Source: Pigoraptor chileana
Lineage: Eukaryota; Opisthokonta; Filasterea
Direction: 5' to 3'
Assembly: GCA_943704495.1 (NCBI GenBank)
Contig: CALSCR010003849.1
Span: 1-30,426, forward strand
DNA: 30,426 bases
Numbering within the stretch: position 1 is the stretch's first letter; the number at the start of each line of letters is the position of its first letter. Position numbers and translations under genes: made by a program. Below are positions 1 to 9,752 of this stretch, piece after piece. Under the pieces are notes generated by a model. It searched no databases. It was given only the letters and a program-made list of their open reading frames with translations, and was not told the origin of the DNA.

Positions 1-204
1 GGGGGGGGACTGCAAAAAGTGCCAGGCTGCACGTCAATTATCATATTGGCTTACTTTGAGAAGTAGAACCACGCAAGAACACAAAACTGATGCGTGTCAA
101 TGCACGGCTCCATCTCGTCTCAGGTTTCCGTCACCAACCTGATCTTCATTCAATCTCTCGCGCTTGTGTCTCGGTTTAGTCCGCCAATTGGATGCCGATT
201 GGAA
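1..204. other. 3' flank of hydrolase gene; nothing recognised
   Basis: This is the left edge of the window, downstream of the minus-strand hydrolase gene. It opens with a run of eight G. I see no clear polyadenylation signal, RNA gene or coding exon. The short plus-strand reading frames here overlap the hydrolase antisense and look accidental. Confidence 0.4.
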
Positions 205-1584
205 TTACAACTTGCTCGACGCACGATGGCAGCTGCAAGCCGTTTCCGCATCGCCACAGTGGGATCCATCCGGTCCGACGCGCCATATGCGAAAGAGCGT
301 CTCCTTCACTAGAGGCCAACACGGTCCGGCAAGCGTAAAGTGGTCGCCACTCACCATGTGCAGGTGTGCTCCTGCATCCGTGTCATGCGGCGACCTTAAA
401 GAACAGCCGCCACGCACATAGGCACCCTTCTCCCGCAACAATGTGGTTGCAGGATGCACGACCAGATGTGATGTCGGCTGCGGCGGTGTGTGATGTGGGG
501 CCACCCATATGTCCGTTGGCTGATATACCGAATCGTCCGCGCCGCAAATGAAGTGTAAACGCGAGTCTCTCGTCAACATTGCACGTCTTGCAACATCGTC
601 CATCATTAGTGATTGCGGATTGTCATTGGCAGCACAAGCATCCTCAGCAATGCAACCCGTATCGTCGTGCAGAGTGTCAGCGCCCGCTCCCAGCCACGCG
701 CGTGTGCATCTAAGGACGGCATCAATTCCTTTGCCGTGCAAAGCGTATGACGGATGCCAGCGCTGTTCATCTCTCACGAAAAACCTCGAAATTCTGTTTA
801 ATCTCCGCGGCGAAACAGACAGGCCACAAGCAACAAGATTCGCAGTGATGCGGGACGGCTTTCCCGGAAATGCGATTGCTTCTGCATCTGAAAGTGATGC
901 CCACGCATTGGCGATGAAAATCGCGCCCATGCTGTAGCCGATTAGGGTGACACTCTCCACAGACGCATCGCAAACAAAGGGGAGGATGGCATCCCGCACC
1001 ATCTTAACAGCAATAACGCCGGGAACGACGGGTGATTCGATCCGATTGACGGGCGTATTCGGCCATGCACAGGAACACTCGTTGATTGCGCCGTCGACGC
1101 CAAACACGTGCACGTGGGGCAGGTCGCACATGAGAACCGAGTCGAACACACCGCTCTCAAAACATGCATCCGTCGCCGGATTACGCGAATGGTTTCTGAC
1201 GGAGCGCGCGCCGAATAGCACTACTGCGACGTGGGAGTGCGCACTCGCCTTTTCCTCGCACCCACTGTTGATGTTGCGCTTGTGTTTGGCGGTTGGAGGC
1301 CTGTCGGCACGCCGGCATGAAAGCGGGGGCGCGACACAGGCGTCGCAGACATACGGCGGAGGCATGTCCGAGGATAACGCTTTTAATGCAGACATATGTG
1401 GTGTGTGTATTGTGTCTTGTGCTTTATTGAAAAATGCCAACTCGATGAAATCAACGTCCGTTTTCGCCATATAATGGTGCGTCGGTATAGGGTTGGGATG
1501 TGTGTTGCAAACCCAAGTACATCTGCAACCCTCACCAAAGTCTTGCCGAACGGACCTGCGCGTCCAGCGGATTGTGAAGCACAT
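205..1584 (-). CDS. alpha/beta-hydrolase-fold protein, single exon
   Basis: An uninterrupted 459-codon frame. It carries a nucleophile-elbow motif G-Y-S-M-G (GxSxG) with the serine codon at 931-933, preceded by a beta-strand-like stretch (SVTLIG) and followed by a helix-like one (AIFIANAW), as in alpha/beta hydrolases. Candidate acid and histidine residues lie later, in FICGADDSVY and VSGDHFTL, in the usual Ser-Asp-His order. The catalytic triad is therefore plausible, but substrate and family are not recognisable. The first ATG (1584) has G at -3. An internal ATG at 1470 would give 421 aa and removes an odd Cys/Arg-rich head, so the start is uncertain. The gene has no visible intron while all its neighbours are intron-rich. 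It is divergent from the TrpRS gene, whose start codon is only about 110 bp away, so the two probably share a promoter region. A retrocopy or a transferred gene are alternatives. Confidence 0.6.
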   Translation of the reverse strand: MCFTIRWTRRSVRQDFGEGCRCTWVCNTHPNPIPTHHYMAKTDVDFIELAFFNKAQDTIHTPHMSALKALSSDMPPPYVCDACVAPPLSCRRADRPPTAKHKRNINSGCEEKASAHSHVAVVLFGARSVRNHSRNPATDACFESGVFDSVLMCDLPHVHVFGVDGAINECSCAWPNTPVNRIESPVVPGVIAVKMVRDAILPFVCDASVESVTLIGYSMGAIFIANAWASLSDAEAIAFPGKPSRITANLVACGLSVSPRRLNRISRFFVRDEQRWHPSYALHGKGIDAVLRCTRAWLGAGADTLHDDTGCIAEDACAANDNPQSLMMDDVARRAMLTRDSRLHFICGADDSVYQPTDIWVAPHHTPPQPTSHLVVHPATTLLREKGAYVRGGCSLRSPHDTDAGAHLHMVSGDHFTLAGPCWPLVKETLFRIWRVGPDGSHCGDAETACSCHRASSKL

Positions 1585-1693
1585 CGCTTGTGTGTTTGAA
1601 GGTTGAAGATCACAACATTAGGTTCAGTGATCCTCTCGGGGGCGCCGCTTTCCTTTCAGAAGCAGTGTGCATTCGGCACACAAAGAGCCACAG

Positions 1694-3399
1694 ATGCTGA
1701 GAGCGACACTGCCATCACGTGCCGCGTGGCGCGGATGGGGCGCTGGAGACCCATTGGCACGGCGCATCTCTGCCGTGCCGCAGAGTAACACGGCGCGCCG
1801 GTTCTCTGTGGATGTAGCAAATGATGCACACGGGGACGGATATGTGACGGGCGTTGAGGTTGGCGCCGTTTATTTTGGTGGTTTTATTGTGGTGTTTTGT
1901 AAGAGGATGTACAAGTTGAACAATAGTGCATGCATTGTGGGGGCGGTGGCATTGTCTACAGGGGCACAACGACTTTGCTCACGAATCGCACCAAAATGCC
2001 TATTAAAACGCAACGCAGGCAACAATCCCAACAAAGGAGAGCATCATTCTCTCCGGCATCCAACCGACCGGTGCGCCGACGCTTGGCAACTACCTTGGCG
2101 CGATGAAGAACTGGACTCGACAGCAGCACATGGCCGACAGGGTCCTCTTTTTCATTGTGGACCAGCACTCCATCACAGTGCCGCAGGATCCCGCCGTTCT
2201 GCGCGCAAACACTACAGAAATGGCGATCGCACTTCTCGCAGTGGGAATTAATCCGTCGAAATCGGTTGTGTTTCAGCAGTCTCAGGTGCCTCACCACGCG
2301 GAGCTCATGTGGGTGCTCGCCTGCAACACGCCCACGGGTTGGCTGCATAGGATGACGCAGTGGAAGGTGCGTGCAACCCCACTTTATTTGATTTGATGTG
2401 GGGCAAGGCATGGCGTTTGACCCGTTCTTTGGGTGCTTGCATCCGGTCTGTGATTGGGTCCGGTGGGCCTGTCTAGGCATGATCTGCCGAGTATGAACTC
2501 ACTCTGCATCGACTGCGTGACACATTGTGCAACGTCCGATTATTATTACATCTTATTGCCTGCTGCAACGCGCAGTCCAAAATGGACAAGTCCAAGCCAC
2601 GGAGTCAGGGGAATCTAATGCTTGGTCTGTATGCTTATCCAGTCCTCATGGCGGCGGACATACTTGTGTACAGGTGCGTGCGTGCGTGCGTGCGTGCGTG
2701 CTGGTTGAATATGTATGTGCTTGTGAATGTGTGTATGTAGTGTGTGTATGTGCGTGCGTGCATGCGTGCGTGCGTGCTGGTTGAATATGTATGTGCTTGT
2801 GCATGTGTGCATGTAGTGAATGTAGTGTGTGTATGTGTGTGTGTGCGTGTTTGTGTGGTGTTGTGGACCACCCATGCGTAAGATATATACATAACTTTTC
2901 TCTTTCTTTGGAGGGACGTGGCGCTCGTGTGCAATAGCGAAATACTGAAGGCAACTTCGATGTCCCCACTTTGATTGTGTTTTGTAACTGCAACAAACGC
3001 ACCTAATGTTGTTGTCATGCATCATCTCCCGCCTGCATTCCACGCGACCAACAACCCACCAGGGCGACCCATGTGCCCGTCGGCGATGATCAAACTCAGC
3101 ACCTTGAGCTCGCCCGAAACCTTGCCAACACGTTCAACGCAAACTACAGCACCCCCTTTTTCCCTCTCCCGAATGCCATATACGGTGCGTATCCACTGCC
3201 TGCCACACATGCACTTGCGTGTGCCTATCATTGTGTGCATATATGTGTGCACGTCCGTGAATGTTCTGGTTTTTGTTGTGGATGGCACCTCATGTTCTCT
3301 GTCTGCGTCGTATAAATAATTTGCGCAACGGTGGGCATCACCAGATCCTGTACTCGCGTGGCTTCTGCAACCATGAACACCCTTCGCAACTAACAACGC

Positions 3400-3459
<60 letters not shown>

Positions 3460-4227
3460 CCTGGCGACCACCGCCCGCACCGTACGCAGGGGAGGTTCCC
3501 CGTGTGATGAGTCTCCGCGTGCCCACAAGCAAGATGAGTAAGAGCGACACTGCCGACGCATCCCGCATCAACCTCACCGACGACAACGACGTCATCAGAA
3601 AGAAAATCAAACGTGCATTCACGGATAGCGAACCGGGCGTTCACTACGATCCTGAGAAGAGGTGTGTGTGGGTTGTTTGTGATGAGGTGTGTGGGTTGAT
3701 TGGGTGTGTATGCCACCCGCCCCTCGTCCCCTCGTCCTCTCCCTCTCATTCATTGCACCCGCTCGTCTCTGTGGACATCATCGACTAGCCGCATTATTGG
3801 TTGTGGGGTTTGTTTGTGTTTTTTCGACCCTTCTCCCATGAATCAAGATCCGCAGTCCCCAGTCGAAACTTGTCTTGCCAACATTTATAACATCGTTTCT
3901 TGGCACTGCCTAATAATGTTGCTTTCTAGGCCGGGCGTTGCGAATCTCCTGCGCATACTCGCTGCCATCAAAACGCGCAGTGACGTAGTGGTGACGCCCG
4001 AATCAATCGCCGCCGAATTCAGCACGCGGAACACATCCCTTGCCGAGTTCAAGGACGTCGTGGCAGAGGCGGTTGTTGGCGAGATTGCACCGGTGCGTGA
4101 CGAAATGGCCCGCCTCCGCTGCGATCCCGCGTACATCGACGGGGTTCTGCGTGCTGGCGGGCAGGTTGCGCGGGGCATGGCCGAGGCGACAATGCAGGAC
4201 GTCCGCCGCATCATTGGTTTTGCGTGA
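1694..4227 (+). CDS. WARS2: mitochondrial tryptophanyl-tRNA synthetase (bacterial type), six exons
   Basis: Charges tRNA-Trp in the mitochondrial matrix. Exons: 1694-about 1843, about 2037-2366, 2576-2673, 3063-3184, 3490-3661, 3930-4227 (about 389 aa). Exon 1 encodes an Arg-rich presequence ([14 protein letters not shown]... ARRFSV) typical of mitochondrial import. Exon 2 has the class I HIGH-like signature in [14 protein letters not shown]. Exon 4 has the bacterial/mitochondrial motif [16 protein letters not shown]. Exon 5 has KMSKS at 3531-3545, followed by GVHYDPEKR. Exon 6 carries the C-terminal helical part that contributes to anticodon recognition. Length matches WARS2/MSW1 (360-380 aa). 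Junctions 2-3 to 5-6 are exact in phase, with donors GTGCGT, GTGCGT, GTGCGT and GTGTGT. The first junction is less certain: phase-0 donors at 1844, 1853 or 1859 fit acceptors at 2036 or 2039. The first ATG in frame is 1694; the frame extends further 5' only through a GTG. A separate cytosolic TrpRS is expected elsewhere. Confidence 0.93.
2674..2845 (+). repeat. tandem duplication of about 76 bp with (GTGC)n, in TrpRS intron 3
   Basis: Intron 3 starts with the donor GTGCGT, which runs straight into a (GTGC)n tract. The block CTGGTTGAATATGTATGTGC plus flanks occurs at 2701 and again at 2777. Each copy follows its own (GTGC)n tract and precedes a TGTGTATGT-rich tail, giving a period of about 76 bp. 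The second unit differs at a few positions and has an extra TAGTGAATG. The donor-like hexamer is therefore repeated many times inside the intron. Confidence 0.85.
3405..3458 (+). repeat. (CA)27 microsatellite in TrpRS intron 4
   Basis: A pure dinucleotide run preceded by an impure ACGCACACG start. It lies about 30 bp upstream of the 3' splice site of exon 5 (acceptor ...ACGCAG at 3489), where a polypyrimidine tract would normally be. The transcript strand carries (CA)n. Confidence 0.95.
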
Positions 4228-5230
4228 TCCATTTTTTGCTGTCATAGGCACTATGCAGCGTGTTTGTAATTGGAACACTCTGCGGGCGGATCATGACCGC
4301 CGTCGTCGGAGTTGGTCGGGTGTGGTGGCTGCTGTTACGTCTGTTGAGGGCGAATCGGCCCAGTCACATCGTTTTGAATTCTGTGGCCGATTGGATTGAT
4401 TGTCGCGCTTCGGCTGTCATAGCACTCAGTCTGGTCGCTTTCTGTTTGGCCACTCTCTCGTTTTAATTCATTTGCAATCGACACGACAGTCGTGCGCGGT
4501 CACCTGGGCACCTCCAGTCACCACAGACGGGTGATGTTTGTCTCTGACTCGCAGAGGATATGTCATTTTTTCGAATGTGCATTGCTCGAGCCGCACGTGC
4601 TTCCCGCTGGACGGGACTCACGTGAGATGGGGGCTGCATGCCCGGCCTCATTAAATATACTATGATCTCTCACTAACCTTTATTGGCCATGACTGTCTGG
4701 CGTCATACGATTTTGTTAGCGCCGTGTTTTAATTTATTCTGCTCCATACGCGTCTGACAGGGTTGCCTTGACCGAGGAACCGCAACTCTGTCGGGGGAGT
4801 CTTAAATTGTAGAAATTGTTTCCGTGGTAGTTACTGAAAGTTCTGGACCTGCCAGTAACGGGTGCGGTTAGCCCTGGGATGTTCGAGTATGAGTAACTAT
4901 TCTGGACTTGCATTAAAATCTATTCACCGGAGTGCGGTGTGCCATGATCAGTCACTACGATTGGGGTCGACGAATTCAGCCAATTCAACAGCCAACACAG
5001 AGACCAAGTCCCTCTGAAATTGTTTGCGCTGTCTTCGCTGCCCAGTTCACTTAGTGCATTCTTCAGCACCAGCCCAACTTAGACACTGTCACTTACACTG
5101 CAACTTGGCCCGTTGCTACCGAAGTCCAATCACACACCACACATTATAATGGATGGTTTCAAACGACATAATAAAATTTTCATACACTGATGATATCATA
5201 AGCTCCCAAAGTGAGAACTAAAGGCATCAA
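4228..5230. other. convergent spacer between TrpRS and helicase genes
   Basis: About 1 kb between the TrpRS stop and the helicase stop, so it should contain both 3' UTRs. I see no exon, tRNA or clear AATAAA on the expected strands. A small hairpin is possible near 4832-4860 (TTACTG and CAGTAA arms), but it is short. The stretch 4740-5110 reads as non-repetitive sequence with no recognisable similarity. Confidence 0.4.
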
Positions 5231-8200
5231 TCACTGCACAAATTCCTCCGCACTCCGCACTTCGCCGTGTTCCATGAAATGACCGACCAGACGGTCCAGG
5301 AATTCGTGTGAGCACAGCGTGCCACTGTCGCCAACAATGCACACGTGACGCCGACCGCGCGTCACAGCAACGTTCATGCGGCGATCCTCCTTCAGGAAGC
5401 CCACCTCGCCGTCGTCGTTGGAACGCACCATCGAAATCACAACAGCCTCCTTCTCGCGCCCCTGGAACCCGTCCACAGAGCCGATCTCCAAGGCCTCGCC
5501 CACGTCCGCAAGGCGCTGTTTCAGCAGTGTTACTTGAGCGTTGTACGGCGTTATTATCGCAATGTCACCGGGTTTCACGCCCGCGGCAAGGAGGCGGCGC
5601 ACATACGCAGCGGTGACGTCGGCCTCGCCGTCGTTTGACTTTGATTCGTCGTCTGCCGACTCGCTCTCGTGCATGTTGCATCCCGCGGAATCAATCATGA
5701 AAAGCGCACACGATGTCTCCTCGGTCTTCTTGACGCCTGGCAACTCGCACAGCACGTGACTTGCCACTTTGGGATCCGCTTTGAGGCGGCCCTGTCAGAA
5801 ACAAACACAAAACACACAGAGAGAACAACAAGATAATTTTGGTTTCAAATAATATTGGGTAAGTTGAGACGCACTCAGTCCTATCCGACGACAAGACTGC
5901 TCCGTCACGCACCCACAACCGCCAATACTGGGACACTTATCTGCAAAGTACACATATAAAACCCTTGCACAAAGCATCAGCAAGCCGACAACACGCACCT
6001 CGTACATCTCCTTTGACGACCAGTCCATAATCTTTTCATTCATACGATACTGCGTCTCGAGCATGCGGGTGGCCTTCGTCTTGTGTGCGCCGTGTATCCT
6101 GTCAAACAACGTCTCGCTCAGCCCGCCACGCGCAGCCTTGTCGGATAGAATGGTGGGCGGCAGCTGGCAGTGGTCGCCCGCAATTATGACTCGCTTACCG
6201 CGCAGCATTGCAATCCAGCAGTGCGCTTCAAGCGCCTGCGGGGCCTCGTCTATCACCACATAGTCAAACTGCGACCGTCCCAACACCTTGCTCGCCGCTC
6301 CCGTAATGGTGCACAGCACAACTTGCGCTCCGTTTATGGCGTTGTCAAGCGCCTTGTGTTCTCTTTTGGAAAGCTCTTTCCTCAGGTCTTTGAGGGCCCC
6401 CCGCAGTCGCCGGCGCTCTCCCCAGTCTTTTGTGCGCCCCAAATCCCTTTGCGCTACATCCATTTCGCGGCGAATGTCTTCGACAAGGTCGGCACCTTCC
6501 GCTGTTTTCACCTTCAGCATCAGATACCGCGTGCGCAGGTAGAGCAGTAGCGAGGAGGGAGAAGGGGGGAGGGGGAGGAAATTAGCGAGACAGAGAGAAA
6601 GAGATGTAGGATTCAAGTCAGTGTCATAGGCGCTGTGCCCATGGACTCCACATCAGAGAGGAAGAGAGAGAGTGCGAGAGAGACAGCGAGAGAGAGAGTA
6701 TGTGTATGTGTGCGTGCGTGTTAGCAGCGGGTGATGGGACAGTCAAGGAACACGAAAGAGAGAGCCAAACGAGGCACTCGTTATCGCATCCATCATCAGT
6801 TTTTGAGTTGCAACATCACCTCCCAATATAATCGCCACGAAAGGTCGTTGCAAACGATGGCAATGACAACTCACCACGGCGTCCAATGCATGCTTGAGCA
6901 CACTTGGAAGAAGGCGAGCCGGGTGTCCCAGGCGGACTATGCACGTTTTTGTCGACGCAAGACGCTCCACCATGTTGTCTGATCGATTTTTGACCGCCAA
7001 AGGAGAGATAGACATGTGTACATTTTCAGCTGCAGCTTATATTGCGAAGCGTGTGGAATGTGTGCTTCTGGCCGCAACACATATGTGTGCAACTCTGCGG
7101 ATAATAGAATAACGTCACAAACAACATGGACAAACATGCGCACATATACGCGCATGCCCTACATTTACCACCGTGTAAGCCGTTCATAAAGTGACACAGC
7201 AAGAACAGTTTTTTTTGTGCTCACCGACGGATATGTTGGATGGGCCACACGCTAGTATCCGCACGGTATCGCCGCCGCGCTTAATAAGCTGCTGAATAAT
7301 TTCAATGACCGTCGTTGTTTTACCTGCAATTCCCACATTAACATGTAACGGAAAAAACACTTCACAATGAGAGCAAAAGAGAATGTACACAACCAACATC
7401 TGCAGTGCTGTCCATGGACGGCGGAACTGTGCAAAAGCGACGAAGGGGCGACAAGACAAAGCAGGTGTGCACCGCTTAAGCGACGGGTTCTGCCCACAGA
7501 TCATCCTCCCACAATGCTATCAAGGGAGTCGGGAGGGAGGACGCGCATTTATGCAACAAGTATGCCTGTGCACACTCAATCACTCTCATCGAGCCGACGG
7601 TACACGTCTTACGTGAGCCCCCACACGTCTGAGTTTGGTTTTGATTCAAACACGCTTGTGCAGAAAGCATCGGCGTTAATGATCTCCGTCAGTTGTTTTT
7701 GCCGACACATCACACATACACACACACACACGCACCGGTCCCAGGTGGTCCATGAATGACTGCGACATCTCGCGCCGAGAGTGCAAATCTGACGGCGTCC
7801 TTCTGGCTCTTGTTCAGCCCCAGATTCGCCCACTCCTTTTCCGCGACGGATGCGGGTGGATCGTCAAACATGGGCTCCTCCTTCCCAAACACAACAGACG
7901 CAATCCGTGCGGACGGGCCGGTCTTATATCCGTGCGACGCAAGATCGTCCATCGTCTGCATCACCCGCTTGTGTGTTACGTCGTTTGCCACTCTATCCAT
8001 TCTCAGTGTAACGTCCAAAAGTTCGTCCGGCATGTCGTCATCTAGCGATATCGTTATCTTTGACTCTGTGCATCTCGCAACCGTCGCAGATTGTTGCTTC
8101 TGCTTTGCATCTTGCTCGGCGGTGGCGCCGGCTTTTGTGCCGCGCGTGTATGGCTCGATCGTAACAATATCACCGGGTCTGAACCGATGGGAGGGAAGTT

Positions 8201-8919
8201 TTGCGTCTGCATCTCCGCCTGCATTATTCAAGCGTACACGTGTGTTGTAAGGGAAATAGATGCATATGATGAAGAGCGAGTGGCAGTGGCAAAATGCGAT
8301 GCAGGATCGTCACAAGTATTCGTGATGGGGAGATGATCAGCGATGCGCACCTGCCAGTTCCAAATCAACGAGACAGCGACCTCCAAGGCCAGTGCGTTGG
8401 CTTGCGACCTGCGAGATTTAATACCACGATAGCCCAAAATGCATAAGAAGGGGTCATCGAGATCGTGAGCTTGTATATAAAAGCACGGCAACAACAACAA
8501 CAACAACAGACAGCAACATCACCAAGAGCGGCAAAAACTCACAGAGAGTTTCACAAGGCACACGCCCCGCTTCTGGAGATCGACTGTCGACACTGTGTCC
8601 CTTCGTGCGGCGCCCTCATTCAGCTCCTCATCCCTCTCCTGCACGAGCCGACCACAGTAGTTTCCAAAGAAAGGCAGCCCGCAATATTAGTATTCGTGCA
8701 ATGAAGTGAGCAGGATAGACTATTACAATACACTGCTAATCACCACATGTGACAACTCTGAACGATGCATCGCACACCAGCAGACTTCCATTGGTAATCT
8801 TTAGGATTCAATACATATGTCTGAATATGGCCAGTGCTTGCAATGTTAATCACCAGTTCAAGGAGCTTGCGTTGCTTCACTACCCAAGTCTCCACGGCGG
8901 AGGCAGTTCCTTCCGACAT
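5231..8919 (-). CDS. SF1 (Upf1-like) DNA/RNA helicase, IGHMBP2/Hcs1 type, eight exons
   Basis: An ATP-dependent helicase of the SMUBP2/Hcs1 branch; relatives unwind nucleic acid 5' to 3' and act in translation or DNA metabolism. Exons in transcript order: 8919-8854, 8638-8543, 8408-8351, 8218-7736, 7323-7225, 6978-6875, 6511-5999, 5791-5231; joined they give 659 aa with consistent phases. Residues 1-75 match the family N-terminus (start [12 protein letters not shown], then [11 protein letters not shown] and [12 protein letters not shown]). The helicase motifs are complete: Walker A GPPGTGKT about 230-237 (split by intron 4), motif II DEAPQ about 390, [12 protein letters not shown] about 414, IV QYRMN about 456, [11 protein letters not shown] about 579, [11 protein letters not shown] about 613. 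The protein ends soon after motif VI, so the R3H and AN1 zinc-finger domains of animal IGHMBP2 are absent, as in yeast Hcs1. Exon 1 is only 22 codons; it was found by matching the family start and by phase. Confidence 0.95.
6600..6649 (-). repeat. dispersed short repeat, copy 1 (in helicase intron 6)
   Basis: About 50 bp, nearly identical to 9702-9751 and sharing a 30-bp core with 23464-23493. The core on the plus strand includes GCGCYRTGYCCATGGACTCC. It is followed on the plus strand by a GA-rich tract and preceded by AGAGATGTAGGATTCAAGT, the monomer that occurs twice near copy 2. It lies inside intron 6 of the helicase (6512-6874) and is sense with that gene if read as GGAGTCCATGGG. It looks like the 3' end of a small retroelement. 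Confidence 0.75.
8487..8508 (+). repeat. (CAA)7 microsatellite in helicase intron 2
   Basis: A trinucleotide run in the intron between exons 2 and 3 of the helicase; it is (TTG)n in the transcript. Similar CAA/TTG runs occur at about 25826 (intron 1 of the Byr4-like gene) and about 14175-14200 (intron 4 of CFAP58). Confidence 0.9.
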
Positions 8920-9660
8920 GATTCAGGTGACAAACACGCGAAGAACAACACAACAACAGTAGTTCCCACGAGCAAATATGCTTGCTCTTTCGATTGTTTG
9001 GTTACATCAAAGCTGATTAACTTGTTATGTCTTGCGTCAATTCGAGTGCCGGGTTATAAATAGGGCCGCTCAAAATAGGTAGACTTGCTGCCCCCACGAA
9101 CGTAACACATCAGTAACAGTCGGCAACGCGTGCTGCCGTCGGAACGACATGATTCCAATTGTTATCAGAATGTTGTAAAGTTACATGTATTCATAGGGAT
9201 TGAAGACTGGGCGTGAAGCATTGGCAGGCACTGAGCGGAACGGTAAAAAACAGAGCAGCTACACAAGGAACGAACACGCACGCACACGCACCGCAACACC
9301 GACAATCTCACCCGGAGCACTGGCGCATCGCACATACACGACATCCGAGGCTAACGACTAGTCATTAGCTCAGTCCTGATAACATGCACAGCCGTTACAA
9401 ACACACACACACACACTCACACACACATAGACAAAAATGCGCTATTACAGCCATAATCAAGTGCCCGAACCAAAAAACACCTTGTGAATTGCCGGATACC
9501 TGGCATTGATCAGCCATCGTCAGTCTCCAAACCGAAAAGTACACGGGCGGCCAAGTTGTTTCCGTAGTCGGATTGGGAAAATTGATGCGAAAAAAGACCT
9601 TCAGAGCTCAAAACACCTTATCAGATGCCCATGAACAACAAGAAACACTTTTAAGAAAAT
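8920..9660. other. upstream region of helicase gene
   Basis: No exon is recognised here. The stretch includes the presumed promoter of the minus-strand helicase, a CA-rich tract at about 9275-9300 and an (AC)n run at about 9400-9428. The rest is unremarkable sequence. Confidence 0.4.
9053..9062 (-). promoter_or_regulatory. possible TATA-like element upstream of helicase
   Basis: TATAAATAGG on the plus strand reads as CCTATTTATA on the minus strand. It lies about 135 bp upstream of the helicase start codon, so it could position transcription in that direction. This is a motif match only; no transcript start is visible. Confidence 0.2.
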
Positions 9661-9751
9661 AGAGATATAGGATTCAAGTGCTCCAAGACAATTGCAACAA
9701 AAGAGATGTAGTATTCAAGTCAGTGACTTAGGCGCCATGCCCATGGACTCC
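9661..9751 (-). repeat. dispersed short repeat, copy 2, with two tandem 3' monomers
   Basis: Contains the 30-bp core (9722-9751) shared with about 6620-6649 and 23464-23493. On the plus strand the core is preceded by two related 19-bp units, AGAGATATAGGATTCAAGT (9661-9679) and AGAGATGTAGTATTCAAGT (9702-9720). Read on the minus strand, these follow the core as a short tandem array, like the 3' tails of several non-LTR retroelement families. It directly adjoins the reverse-transcriptase-like relict on its downstream (minus-strand) side, consistent with being that element's 3' end. Confidence 0.7.
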
Positions 9752-9752
9752 A

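Noticed and set aside
1899-1905. Strong donor GTAAGAG as the end of TrpRS exon 1
   Set aside because: It is phase 1, and no acceptor in the open part of exon 2 (2007-2041) matches that phase. It would also add a long hydrophobic stretch before the catalytic domain.
2615-3043. Several minus-strand frames rich in Thr-His repeats
   Set aside because: These are translations of the (GTGC)n/(GT)n repeats in TrpRS intron 3.
4740-4960. Possible tRNA or structured RNA in the convergent spacer
   Set aside because: There is a TTCGA-like stretch near 4882 and a 6-bp hairpin, but no acceptor or anticodon stem can be folded and no A box is in place.
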